Positions 11,201 through 17,426 are shown, counted from the stretch's first letter. The stretch: 64,000 nucleotides of DNA from Aedoeadaptatus coxii (GCF_001553115.1 NZ_KQ960155.1:1-64000), one strand, 5' to 3'. The notes: generated from the letters alone by a model not told the origin. Made by a program: numbers and translations.

Positions 11201-11867
11201 CGCCGCTTAAATAGTTGAAGCTGCGGGGCACTTTCGGGGATAAGTAAAAGGGCTTGTCTTCAGGCTTTAAATTCTTTTCCTGAATTTTTGCAGCAGACAA
11301 GGCTTCGTCATCTAAGCGCATGTCCTTGTGTTTGTAGTCCATCCCCGTGTCGATATTGGCGATGAGCATGCCGCGGCCGTCGTAATGTTTCCCGATTTCG
11401 GGATTGGTGGCATTAATGGCCTTTAAGTAATCGGTGGCTTTATCCACTTTGACGACTTTGCGCGCGTTTTCCATTAAAGGCTCGAGGGTTCCGCAACGCT
11501 CGACGCTCTTGACCCCCGGCAAGGTGCGAATTACTTCCGCTTGCTCGGGATAAGTTTGTATGGAAACAGCCTTAAAGAGAATGTGGTAATCGTAAAAGAT
11601 TTTTACATCCTTCATCTTTTTCAATTTTTCCTTCACTGAAGCGCGCATCCCTTCTTGGGAAAATTCCACAATGTAGGAAAATTTTTCGTTTTTCACCGCC
11701 ACATTATGTTGTGACGCCTCGAATTTTTTAACGATGGCGCTGGTCTGCGGCGTTTTCGTATGTACCGCCATTGGTTTTTCGCTGCCAACAGCCGCTGCAA
11801 GGGCGCCTTCCGCCGATGAAAAAACCATCGTCGCCGCCAAGAGCAGGCTAAGTGTCTTTTTCTGCAT
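5268..11867 (-). CDS. SLH-anchored S8 subtilisin-family peptidase (C5a peptidase/lactocepin-like)
   Basis: A 2,199-residue exported protease. A signal peptide (1-24, ending ALA) is followed by an I9-type propeptide (about 64-122) and the S8 catalytic domain. The triad is visible as D173 (NIDTGMD), H240 (HGMHISG) and S614 (GTSMATP). A PA domain (about 400-520) is inserted between His and Ser, and an Fn3-like domain follows (about 700-830), as in C5a peptidases and lactocepins. A long region of Ig-like modules comes next, then two InlB-type repeats (about 1,840-2,010). The C-terminus has three SLH domains (about 2,025-2,199, with ITRAQF, LDRAEM and FTRAQL motifs) that should hold it on the cell wall. 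The ATG follows AAGGAGGTT. It has its own promoter and terminator, so it is monocistronic. Substrate unknown; host-protein degradation or nutrition is inference. Confidence 0.93.
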   Translation of the reverse strand: MQKKTLSLLLAATMVFSSAEGALAAAVGSEKPMAVHTKTPQTSAIVKKFEASQHNVAVKNEKFSYIVEFSQEGMRASVKEKLKKMKDVKIFYDYHILFKAVSIQTYPEQAEVIRTLPGVKSVERCGTLEPLMENARKVVKVDKATDYLKAINATNPEIGKHYDGRGMLIANIDTGMDYKHKDMRLDDEALSAAKIQEKNLKPEDKPFYLSPKVPRSFNYLSGGAITKEMYDDGSDYHDPHGMHISGILAANATEQDLQAKNGIRGIAPNAQLMAYKMYSDASDGFAGDETMFHAFEDCIQHGADVISISSGFTGTGLVGEKYWEAIRGLRKADIPVCVATGNYATSASDSSWDRYSNNALNMTDTGNVTRTAAHEDAIAVASSRNTVVEFNGVKIGGKDMRYAQIGAFFDKKHFTQKDYDFIYLGKCQDADIAGKDVKGKIVVMDRIFSTDMKYAFQKVKNKGAVGVIVVNTVNYYNRDDWENVPAMGYEQDERTQVQVFSLSGYDGRDLWDMITGKQFHDAQDKQNKKGDYRIDMKAFDAHKPAVGQEKRLPVEFLNDKIKWGDEEVPAGSTSWGPRTDLLLKPDVSAPGKNIYSTLNVINGVSTYQYMSGTSMATPVVSASTVLIRPRLKQIEKDPLIKGSGIDLVSLTKIMLQNTARPMKDPTTKDEKNQTLFASPRQQGAGIIDVDKALKNNVIVSVKAKGGDGQYNDYGSASLREIKDGSKDFTVTLRNISDRDLTFNVSASPVTTDGETPVKKLDEEYKDEKSQDGQKIVAEIHPKKVEGARVSLGSETITVPAHSSYNLAAKMETGKANNQFVESFLSFESKEAADSKNENAQPSLSMPVMGFAGDWNKETIIDKWAWEDGSKSKGIVGHDDEGNLKRPGTMNRGRGGEHGIDLFNPAGVIQNTEDGNPNFEQDPAFFSLNNSMDFTQQTTGDSKIVDGYTTDKMVTPTPLILRSAYDAKVAIVNQQEEAGQRNLKVLSVQQFIKGILNCKSNTAKGLKKSKMKVFPEMQWDGKVYSPKQVQFGANYIEPGLTPLAEGQYYYKFQYRLTPDYPYQVSYVPVKVDNTAPKILSVDCSNPDEIKVVAKDTYHQNPDKSKTWFNYDQKQNPEAFKEVSNKLWFLGASFVDEYGDLIKEPNLKVLNKGYDANTGETHYVIKGANSDLQGKTLELAALDGATNFSDTFRVKFDKNLTDGKLKYEVNAKANEDEDGYKADDKYAIDGSKLKTAAPLENKPAEEKQEDDKKVEGTPEILLDKTHSTTGKIEDTDLRKMPKPKTYNKYDFVTGEEKPYIDYGDYNNKLDADGNPLFYENGDSMEYAKETMEGLNKKGYVGKITPDEDGGFRVSGTLKNVSKKAKLYYQSATMMKTGKRAEVMTFNYDDKNNTLSFDFYGNKDDVNNDKGTNYERDIKLFVVDQQGDSKPIFFRMPEKKKKAEKVFHPVESKVGDIEELSNGDLNGKVTAEKDVNGNTVFKMREELKIYKGYAVKITSFNPGKNGLKPLSSDVYYCDASRCEQGEDYGKDENVRFNILQGFNHINYKVYKIALDEKGNAIKVNDKVELKEENLISEKGKCVYFDKDAVQLNMDKNFFNPTDDNNLYVRKSPLVMKGVVGDKGGFNWHLRINESIVGEHLIYGDLKSDNSRPFEVKIPFEDGDRLDWAAKDYSGNGMPGNIKDGEGNIVQKALKTQYHLYLDDVKPEVTISKDSVENGQAIPYDTDKKLYVGVTDKRTNGKEGKIQEKEIFINGNPYIADTNLEKYGDAPYEIKVVAKDYARNTTVKIVSFHPDQDKLVETPNAKVTIQFHGGEGTMAPIQVAQGEDFALPECTLTAPEGKIFAGWRVEEANAFMDGVARTRGSVRSTVNEDLKGLRQPGEVLNATKSLDITAVFKNAKPVEKVTVNFEKNGGQGMTQSTEVAKGDKIILPKNGLQAPAGKAFEGWDVSGKLMQPGQEVIVKNGMTITAKWKDAAKPAPVEPTPSTQTESGNGESTGNWINLTPSGGNSTQTAPQESKKAPNVKDDFTGHWGETAIRIALQKGYFNDIAGDMVFMPNLPITRAQFVTVLGRHAKVDISKYQTPTYKDLKAGDYANPYIAWAAENKIVYGVGDNRFAPDKTLDRAEMATILYRYSNTLNIKLKEAEQVPKYTDFNTIPKWAQEAVMHMSRYEILHGNKDNTFAPKDTFTRAQLAQVIYQLGDL

Positions 11868-11909
11868 CCATAACCTCCTTGAATGGATCGTAAAACAATA
11901 AGTTGCATT

Positions 11910-11922
11910 GATAACAGTTATC
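11910..11922. promoter_or_regulatory. 13-base palindrome at the subtilase transcription start (possible operator)
   Basis: GATAACAGTTATC is a perfect inverted repeat about the central base. It lies just downstream of the -10 box at 11934-11939, where a repressor would block initiation. No regulator is known to me for this site. Confidence 0.35.
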
Positions 11923-11933
11923 GCACGAGTGTG

Positions 11934-11963
11934 ATTATAAATTTAACGCTCTTCTCGCGTCAA
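11934..11963 (-). promoter_or_regulatory. Sigma-A promoter of the subtilase gene
   Basis: TTGACG (11958-11963), 18 bases, TATAAT (11934-11939) on the minus strand, about 70 bases upstream of the ATG. Confidence 0.7.
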
Positions 11964-12180
11964 GAAGATTTTTATTATATTAAAAAATAGATAAGACTTT
12001 TCGTTTTGGAGTTATAAATGAAGCGTCTTTTTTGAAAAATATTATTTTCGATTAAATTCTGCTGATATAACTTTATTTTTATTTTTATATGATTATCCAC
12101 TCAACTTTTTCTGTTGTATGTAAAAGAAATAGTTTTCGAAAGGATCATCCTTTTCCAAGAAAGGAAAATATTCACCGCGT

Positions 12181-12202
12181 AAAAGTTAATATATTAACTT
12201 TT
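12181..12202. repeat. Perfect 22-base palindrome
   Basis: The half-site AAAAGTTAATA is followed by its exact reverse complement. It is not flanked by a U run in a way that suggests a normal terminator and lies in non-coding DNA. It could be an operator or a remnant of a regulatory region; function unknown. Confidence 0.6.
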
Positions 12203-12268
12203 CTGGGGTGTATTTTAACTCCTTATGGAAAAGCCGTAATCGGCATCGAATGGAATTAGAGATTATGT

Positions 12269-12299
12269 TTAAAGCCATTGCTTTCGTCGCAATGGCTTT
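12269..12299. repeat. Stem-loop of unknown role
   Basis: AAAGCCATTG and CAATGGCTTT arms enclose a loop of about nine bases, giving a stable 10-bp stem. On the plus strand it ends in CTTTTC, a weak terminator-like tail, but no plus-strand gene precedes it. Confidence 0.4.
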
Positions 12300-12404
12300 T
12301 CGGCTCTTTTCAATTAAAAATTCTGTCGGAAAAAAAACGGGATGTAGGTGTAGGAACACATTATGTCGCTCGCATATGGTTGTCATAGACCGATTAAGCG
12401 CATG

Positions 12405-12437
12405 AAAAAAGCGATCGGCTCTCACCGATCGCTTTTA
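12405..12437 (-). terminator. Terminator of tRNA-Pro
   Basis: Minus-strand stem AAAAGCGATCGG / CCGATCGCTTTT ending in six T, a few bases past the CCA end of the tRNA. Confidence 0.85.
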
Positions 12438-12441
12438 TTTT

Positions 12442-12518
12442 TGGTCGAGATGACAGGATTTGAACCTGCGACCCCATGTCCCCCAGACATGTACGCTACC
12501 AAACTGCGCCACATCTCG
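12442..12518 (-). tRNA. tRNA-Pro (anticodon GGG)
   Basis: A 77-base cloverleaf on the minus strand. The acceptor stem is CGAGATG/CATCTCG, followed by discriminator A and an encoded CCA end. The D arm contains AGTTTGGTA, the anticodon stem CATGT/ACATG encloses loop CTGGGGG (anticodon GGG, reading CCC and CCU), and the T loop is GTTCAAATC. It has its own consensus promoter and terminator and stands alone. Confidence 0.95.
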
Positions 12519-12532
12519 ACGTCAACAAATAG

Positions 12533-12561
12533 ATTATAACAAGTTTGTAAATTCTTTGCAA
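12533..12561 (-). promoter_or_regulatory. Promoter of tRNA-Pro
   Basis: TTGCAA (12556-12561), 17 bases, TATAAT (12533-12538) with an extended TGT before the -10 box, on the minus strand. Confidence 0.8.
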
Positions 12562-12656
12562 CTCCTCTTTTAAAAATTTTTCCGTGTCATCCTATAGTCA
12601 TCTGCCCCTATAATAGGATATAATTGTCTACATTCTACAGAACACAGGAGGGCTTT

Positions 12657-13145
12657 ATGACGATAAAAGTTGACGGGGAGCGGATTTTGCATTTGCTCGC
12701 CCGAAATGAACGAGAGATCGCGAAGGTTTGTCGCCATATTCAAAAGGATACAGCCATGGGCGGCTCTTATTTTGAGCAGATGGCGAAGGACGGGGATCGC
12801 CACCGCGATGCCTTTTTGCAGCTTGCCGAGCGGGCGAAAAGTGACGGCGGCTGGGTCATCGACAGCGACGAGTATGAATTTTTCCGCTTGCGTTTTGAAC
12901 GGAGTTTGCTCGCCGATCCGGATGATCTTTTGAAAATGGCGACAGGTATCGGCGATCCTTTGGCAATGTATGAATTTGTGGAGCGTATGAAACGTGAAGC
13001 TGTGGAGATCGTTCGGGAATTGCAGGATATTATTCCCCGCTTTGCGCCTAAGGTGTTAAAGAGCATCGAACAGGATGACAAAAATCATCTTAAAAAAGTA
13101 ACCGAACGTATTCTCGATCATTTTCGCGCCAAGGAAAGTGTATAA
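12657..13145 (+). CDS. Ferritin-like/rubrerythrin-like helical protein (family uncertain)
   Basis: A 162-residue, almost wholly helical protein. The ATG at 12657 follows AGGAGGG; an in-frame ATG 11 codons upstream lacks a site. Two TATAAT boxes ten bases apart (12609-12614 and 12619-12624) precede it. Acidic and histidine residues are spaced on helices (REIAKVCRH, DGDRHRDAF, EFVERMKREAVE, EQDDKNHLKK), which recalls ferritin-like four-helix bundles, but the canonical ExxH pairs are not clear. A role in iron or peroxide handling is therefore only a guess. It is monocistronic and diverges from tRNA-Pro. Confidence 0.55.
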   Translation: MTIKVDGERILHLLARNEREIAKVCRHIQKDTAMGGSYFEQMAKDGDRHRDAFLQLAERAKSDGGWVIDSDEYEFFRLRFERSLLADPDDLLKMATGIGDPLAMYEFVERMKREAVEIVRELQDIIPRFAPKVLKSIEQDDKNHLKKVTERILDHFRAKESV

Positions 13146-13149
13146 AAAA

Positions 13150-13181
13150 TGAGCGTCCCCAATAGAGGGACGCTTTTTTTA
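13150..13181 (+). terminator. Intrinsic terminator after the ferritin-like gene
   Basis: AGCGTCCC / GGGACGCT stem followed by seven T on the plus strand. Its tail touches the stop codon of the convergent hydrolase gene. Confidence 0.85.
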
Positions 13182-13871
13182 TCCCCGATCCCGCTCTTTG
13201 CGATACCTTGTAAATTCGTCTTGGGTGTCGATGACGAGGAAGGGGTTTATTTGTTTTTCTTTGCCCATGGTAGTGGGGAGGGTTACTTTTCCCTCTTCCC
13301 GCAGTTTGCGCACCCGTTCCAATTCTTTTCGGGTGGCGTCGTTTTGCAGGTACTTGACGCTTTGTTCCAAATTGGAAAGGGAGTATTCGTGAGCGGAATA
13401 GATTTTAACATCGTCGTCCAGCGTCTTCAGTTTCTGCAGCGTTTCAAACATGGACTTGTAATCTCCCGTAAAGACGCGGCCGCAACTTGAAAGGAAAAGG
13501 GTATCGCCGATAAAGAGATCGTTCCCCTGCAAATAGGCCACGTGTTCTTCCGTGTGCCCCGGCGTGGCCATGACGCGAAATGTTTCACCGAGAAGGCTCA
13601 ATGTTTCGCCCCCTTGTACGATGTTTGTGGCGATTTTTGTTTCGGCGGGTCCGTAAATCGGCGCAGGATGATGTTGAACGAGTTTTTCCACGCCACCGGT
13701 ATGATCCGGATGCCAGTGGGTTAAGAGGACGGCTTCCAATGTGTAGCCTTTCGCCGCCATAATATCCAAGAGAAGATCGCTCTCTCCCGGATCCACGACG
13801 AGGATTTTATTTTCTTTTTCTATTAACCAAATGTAATTGTCCGACAGTGCCGGCACGGGAATAATATTCAT
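13179..13871 (-). CDS. MBL-fold hydrolase, glyoxalase II-like
   Basis: A 230-residue metallo-beta-lactamase-fold protein. The zinc site is THWHPDH (51-57), with further ligands in GHTEEH (about 110), the GD of VFTGDYKSM and the H of SAHEYS. This pattern matches hydroxyacylglutathione hydrolase (GloB)-type thioesterases, though Gram-positive anaerobes often lack glutathione, so the physiological thioester is unknown. The C-terminal region is long enough for the GloB substrate domain. GAGGTGAC precedes the ATG. It lies downstream of the double-cubane cluster but is separated from it by a terminator. Confidence 0.8.
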   Translation of the reverse strand: MNIIPVPALSDNYIWLIEKENKILVVDPGESDLLLDIMAAKGYTLEAVLLTHWHPDHTGGVEKLVQHHPAPIYGPAETKIATNIVQGGETLSLLGETFRVMATPGHTEEHVAYLQGNDLFIGDTLFLSSCGRVFTGDYKSMFETLQKLKTLDDDVKIYSAHEYSLSNLEQSVKYLQNDATRKELERVRKLREEGKVTLPTTMGKEKQINPFLVIDTQDEFTRYRKERDRG

Positions 13872-13919
13872 AATGTCACCTCGTAAAGTGTATACCCCTT
13901 TCTTCTCCTTTTCAGCACG

Positions 13920-13952
13920 ATAAAAGCTCCCGCCGTAACGGGAGCCTTTTTT
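13920..13952 (-). terminator. Terminator after the double-cubane cluster
   Basis: Minus-strand GCTCCCG / CGGGAGC stem followed by TTTTATC, just past the reductase stop codon. Confidence 0.75.
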
Positions 13953-13956
13953 GTGT

Positions 13957-15117
13957 TTAGAGCATTTCGACGAATGCGGTTAAGCGGGTATTGAGTTGGC
14001 CGACGTCTGCTTGGGAGTAGTCGGTTTCCACTGCAAGATAGGGAATGCCCTTTTCGTCGTTGCAGAATTTTTGAATCGCGGAGGATTCGATATTGTAGGT
14101 GTGGCATGCGGTCAAGACGATTTCCACTACGCCGCCGACTTTGTATTTGTCGATCAAATAGCTTAAAAGTTCGAAGCGGTTCGGGTTCGGCGTCATTACG
14201 GAGCATCCGATGTTGATGTAGCGGTTTGCCAATGCGTCGATTAAATCGTCTAAGGTTTCGCCGGTATCTTCGACGAAGTATTGAGATTGTTTTTCGCCGA
14301 TGCAGTTTTCAAAGCTTACGACGACGGCGCCGTTGTCTTCTAAGGCCTTAATGACTTTTTGCGGTGCGCCGCCGGAGGGGCAGCCGGTAATTAAGATTCT
14401 CGGTTTCTTTTCCCGTTTGGAAGGATCGTATTCCTTCATGATCTTTTCTTTTAATTCGTCGAGCTCTCCGGGGATGGCTTCTTTATTGAAATTGTAGAAG
14501 TTGGAGTTTAATACGGAGTGGATGTCGAAGCCGTCCACGGGAGTCGGGTCGTTTTCCATGACTTCGCAAAGTTCTTGACGGGCACGACGAATGTCGTTGG
14601 TCATGTCGATGGCTTTTTTAAGATTGTCGTAGGTAAGTTCGGTGTCGAATCGTTTGGCTAAGAAATCGGCAACTTTGTAAACTTCTTTCTTCCAAAGTTC
14701 GCGGGCATCGGCGGATTGGGTGTTGGGAAGTTCCATGACGTAAACGTCTTTAAAGTCGCTCATCATTTCGTACATTTTCTTCTTGCCGTCGCAAGTTGTT
14801 TCGCCGATGACGACATCGGAGAAGTGGAAGAATGGGCATTTGTCGGTTTTACCGAAACCGTAACTGGATTTAATAAGGGGGCAGAGGTTTTTCGGAAGGT
14901 CTTTTTCCGCTTCGGCAATGGGTTCGTCGTTTGTGGAGCAAAGGCCGACGGTGGCAAGGCCCATTGCGTTGGCGATTTCTTGAGGGAAGTACGTACAATA
15001 AGTTCCGACGACGGGAATGTCTTGATCTTTGATCTTTTTAACATTCATGAAGCCTGTTTTTCTCGCATCTGCAAATTCATCGAAAATTTCCGGCAAGTCT
15101 TTAATGATTTTTTCCAT
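13957..15117 (-). CDS. Double-cubane-cluster anaerobic reductase (2-hydroxyacyl-CoA dehydratase subunit family)
   Basis: A 386-residue member of the HgdB/HgdD (YjiM-like) family. N-terminal cysteines C41, C60, C79, C94 and C109 and C-terminal C246, C272, C305 and C338 (GTYCTYFP, GLCSTNDEP, NLCPLIKSSYGF, KCPFFHFSD, ITGCPSGG, LTACHTY) give the two-lobe pattern of this family. It stands alone with an activase, with no second dehydratase subunit or CoA-transferase beside it, which points to the stand-alone double-cubane proteins and not a classical dehydratase. These receive low-potential electrons from an ATP-driven activase and reduce small substrates; the natural substrate is unknown. It is last in a four-gene operon; AGGAGG precedes the ATG. 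Confidence 0.85.
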   Translation of the reverse strand: MEKIIKDLPEIFDEFADARKTGFMNVKKIKDQDIPVVGTYCTYFPQEIANAMGLATVGLCSTNDEPIAEAEKDLPKNLCPLIKSSYGFGKTDKCPFFHFSDVVIGETTCDGKKKMYEMMSDFKDVYVMELPNTQSADARELWKKEVYKVADFLAKRFDTELTYDNLKKAIDMTNDIRRARQELCEVMENDPTPVDGFDIHSVLNSNFYNFNKEAIPGELDELKEKIMKEYDPSKREKKPRILITGCPSGGAPQKVIKALEDNGAVVVSFENCIGEKQSQYFVEDTGETLDDLIDALANRYINIGCSVMTPNPNRFELLSYLIDKYKVGGVVEIVLTACHTYNIESSAIQKFCNDEKGIPYLAVETDYSQADVGQLNTRLTAFVEML

Positions 15118-15136
15118 GGTTTCCTCCTACATTCTG

Positions 15137-15901
15137 TTAACGTTGTTTCTTTTCCTTCGCTAAGCAAGCCGCTCCAATGGCGCCTGCAAATTGACCTTTT
15201 TCGTGATTGATGACGTGGCGATCCAATTTTTTGGAAAGCACTTCGGCAAAATAAGGCACATTGCTGAGCCCGCCGGTTAAAATCACGGTTTCCGGGAAAT
15301 CTATACGCCCGGTAAGGGTCACTACTTTGTTCGCTACCGAGTCCACGACACCTGCGGCAATGTCTTCTCGGCTTCTGCCTTCGCCGATATAGGAAATAAT
15401 TTCCGATTCGGCAAATACCGTGCAAAGGGAACTGATGGAAATTTCTTCCCCCACCTTTGCCAGTTCAAAAAGCGTGGGCATATCCACGCCCAGGCGATTG
15501 GCCATAACTTCCAGGAATTTTCCCGTGCCTGCGGAACACTTGTCGTTCATCAGGAAGTCTTTAACCATATTTTTTTCCACGAGGATCACTTTCGTATCCT
15601 GTCCGCCTACGTCGATAACGCCTACGTCGCTTCCGGCGAGTTCCCTCGCCCCGCGACCGTGACAGGTGATTTCGGTGATGACGAAATCGGCAAATTCCAC
15701 GGCAATTCGGCCGTAGCCTGTGGCTACGACGCGAACATCGTCGCTGTGAACGTCGATTCCCATCTCCATCAGACGGCGGGCAATGTCGCGAGAGGTATCT
15801 ACCGAACTCCATCCCGTGGGCTGTACGAAATGAAGCTCTTTATCGCCGAAGCCCCAAACTTTTGCGGCCGTCGATCCAATATCGATTCCAATGTACTCCA
15901 C
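15137..15901 (-). CDS. Acyl-CoA dehydratase activase (BadF/BadG/BcrA/BcrD ATPase family)
   Basis: A 254-residue ASKHA-fold ATPase. MEYIGIDIGSTAAK is the phosphate-1 loop, GVIDVGGQDTK the second nucleotide motif, and VILTGGLSNVPYF the adenosine motif. Two cysteines, in NDKCSAGTGKF (about 127) and SSLCTVFAESE (about 166), are those that bridge a [4Fe-4S] cluster between two monomers. ATP hydrolysis lets the dimer fire electrons into the partner reductase encoded 19 bases downstream. Length is usual for the family (about 255). Only 3 bases separate it from the DUF3343 gene upstream, so it is in the same operon. Confidence 0.92.
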   Translation of the reverse strand: MEYIGIDIGSTAAKVWGFGDKELHFVQPTGWSSVDTSRDIARRLMEMGIDVHSDDVRVVATGYGRIAVEFADFVITEITCHGRGARELAGSDVGVIDVGGQDTKVILVEKNMVKDFLMNDKCSAGTGKFLEVMANRLGVDMPTLFELAKVGEEISISSLCTVFAESEIISYIGEGRSREDIAAGVVDSVANKVVTLTGRIDFPETVILTGGLSNVPYFAEVLSKKLDRHVINHEKGQFAGAIGAACLAKEKKQR

Positions 15902-15904
15902 AGC

Positions 15905-16135
15905 TCAACGCTCCCATTCTAACAATTTGTCGTAGTCTAATGCTTTTTCCCCTATGAGCGCTTCCAACGGTTCGCGCTCAGCCAAAACATGTTTCCATGC
16001 GTAACCGCAACCGGCGGAAAGTTCATCGGGCAAGGGGATCAGCATACCGTTAAGCCCCGATCCTTTCACCGCTTCTTCCATGGCCATGGCGTCGGTTACA
16101 CTTTCAAATGTGACGATAACGACTTTCTCACTCAT
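15905..16135 (-). CDS. DUF3343 protein, putative Se/S carrier-like
   Basis: A 76-residue protein. The ATG at 16135 overlaps the stop of the upstream desulfurase-like gene by 8 bases and has GGAG before it; the six-codon-longer start is inside that gene and less likely. The sequence is a small alpha/beta fold (VVIVTFESVTDAMAMEEAV) with a conserved SAGCGYAW motif around residues 41-48, the CG of which is characteristic of the family. Family annotation suggests a sulfur or selenium carrier. Its position between a PLP desulfurase-like enzyme and an Fe-S activase supports a role in cluster supply, but this is inferred. Confidence 0.82.
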   Translation of the reverse strand: MSEKVVIVTFESVTDAMAMEEAVKGSGLNGMLIPLPDELSAGCGYAWKHVLAEREPLEALIGEKALDYDKLLEWER

Positions 16136-17267
16136 TTCCCAACTCCTTTGCAAGCTCCTTTAACGCCGATGCGGCGCACTCAATTTCCTCTTCCGTCGTA
16201 AAATAAGAAAGAGAAAACCGTACCGCCCCTTGGGTTGTCGTGCCCATGGCCTCGTGGATTAAAGGTGCGCAATGGGCGCCTGTGCGAGTTAAAATGCCGT
16301 AGCGGCTTTCCAAAAGCTCGCCTACCTTTGACGAGGAAACCCCCTTAATATTCACACTTAAAACGGCGGTCTTCCTACTTAAATCCTTGGCACCGTAAAG
16401 AATAAGATTCGAAGTATCCTTTACGCTTTCCATAAGTTTTTCCAGAAGCTCCATTTCCTTTGCGTGAATTTTTTCCACGGTCTCCCGTTGAATAAAGGTC
16501 AACGCACCGTGTAAACCGGCGATGCCGTGGCCGTTTTGCGTGCCCGCTTCAAGGCGCGTGGGCATGGCTTTCGGATGCTCGTGATTATACGAATCGATTC
16601 CGCTGCCCCCGACTTTTAACGGCTCCACGTCGATGCCCGGCGCCACGTAAAGCCCCCCGGTGCCCTGAGGCCCCATAAGGGATTTATGTCCGGTAAAGGC
16701 GAGAATGTCGATGGCCGCCTTTTGAACGTCGATGGGGTATGCCCCCGCCGTTTGCGATGCGTCGACGATAAAAAGCAAATCGTGGGCTTTACAAAAAGCT
16801 CCGACCCTTTCCAGATCCAACACATTCCCCGTTACATTGGAGGCGTGGTTTACCACCACGGCCTTCGTGTCCTCTCGAAGAAAATCTTCGAGACGGGAAA
16901 GGTCGACGATCTGTTCGTCGTCTACGGGTAAAAAATCCAAGGGGCAGCCGATGCGGAAAAGGGGACGCAAAACGGAATTATGCTCCGTCACCGTCGTAAT
17001 CACGTGATCCTTTTCAGTCAGCGTGCCGAAAAGTGCCGTGTTCAACGCCTCTGTGGCATTTAAGGCAAAAGCGATATGCTTGGCGCCTTCTCCGTGAAAA
17101 AGTTCGGAAAGCATTTGACGGGTACGATACTCAATGCGCGCCGCCTCCAGAGCACTTGCACCCGTTCCCCGCCCGGCATTACCGAGATGAGATAGGGCCG
17201 CTACCATGGCTTCCACAACGTCGTCGGGCTTGTGCATGGTGGTGGCTCCATTGTCTAAATAAATCAA
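16128..17267 (-). CDS. Class V aminotransferase-fold PLP enzyme, cysteine desulfurase-like
   Basis: A 379-residue enzyme. I place the start at a TTG (17267) with AAAGGAGGG 6 bases upstream, giving the family N-terminus (M)IYLDNGATT; the longer frame adds 16 residues without homology-like features. The PLP lysine is in AFTGHKSLMGPQGTGG. Other class V marks are NATEALN, HASNVTGN and VDASQTAG. The likely reaction is release of sulfur (or selenium) from cysteine (or selenocysteine), passing it to the DUF3343 protein next door. First gene of the operon; an extended -10 (TGTTATATT) lies about 25-35 bases upstream of the start. Confidence 0.88.
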   Translation of the reverse strand: MIYLDNGATTMHKPDDVVEAMVAALSHLGNAGRGTGASALEAARIEYRTRQMLSELFHGEGAKHIAFALNATEALNTALFGTLTEKDHVITTVTEHNSVLRPLFRIGCPLDFLPVDDEQIVDLSRLEDFLREDTKAVVVNHASNVTGNVLDLERVGAFCKAHDLLFIVDASQTAGAYPIDVQKAAIDILAFTGHKSLMGPQGTGGLYVAPGIDVEPLKVGGSGIDSYNHEHPKAMPTRLEAGTQNGHGIAGLHGALTFIQRETVEKIHAKEMELLEKLMESVKDTSNLILYGAKDLSRKTAVLSVNIKGVSSSKVGELLESRYGILTRTGAHCAPLIHEAMGTTTQGAVRFSLSYFTTEEEIECAASALKELAKELGNE

Positions 17268-17390
17268 CGGATCCCTCCTTTCGAATCTAATTCCAATATA
17301 ACAAATTTTAATCAACTATAGCTTAAAATCCTGAACTATTTAAAAATTCTATACGGCATTTATTTTTCTTTCGTTTGCCTATTACGCTGC

Positions 17391-17418
17391 ATCAAAAAAA
17401 CTCCCTTTCGGGAGTTTC
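17391..17418 (-). terminator. Terminator after the VWA gene
   Basis: Minus-strand AAACTCCC-GAAA-GGGAGTTT stem followed by a run of T, ending the seven-gene envelope operon. Confidence 0.85.
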
Positions 17419-17426
17419 CATTGCTT

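Larger units (their letters stand above)
11964..12404. other. Gene-poor intergenic stretch
   Basis: No convincing coding region: the short open frames here lack ribosome binding sites. It holds a perfect 22-base palindrome (12181-12202) and a stem-loop at 12269-12299, listed separately. The left half (11964-12180) is strongly AT-rich. Confidence 0.6.

Noticed and set aside
12186-12425. Open frames on both strands in the gap before tRNA-Pro
   Set aside because: No ribosome binding site; they run through the tRNA terminator and hairpins and encode arginine/histidine-rich nonsense.
15045-15425. Arginine-rich open frames overlapping the activase gene
   Set aside because: They are alternate frames of the activase/reductase genes and have no independent start signals.
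16128-17315. Start of the desulfurase-like gene at 17315
   Set aside because: That extension has no ribosome binding site and lacks family similarity; the TTG at 17267 has AAAGGAGGG at proper spacing and begins the conserved YLDNGATT block.
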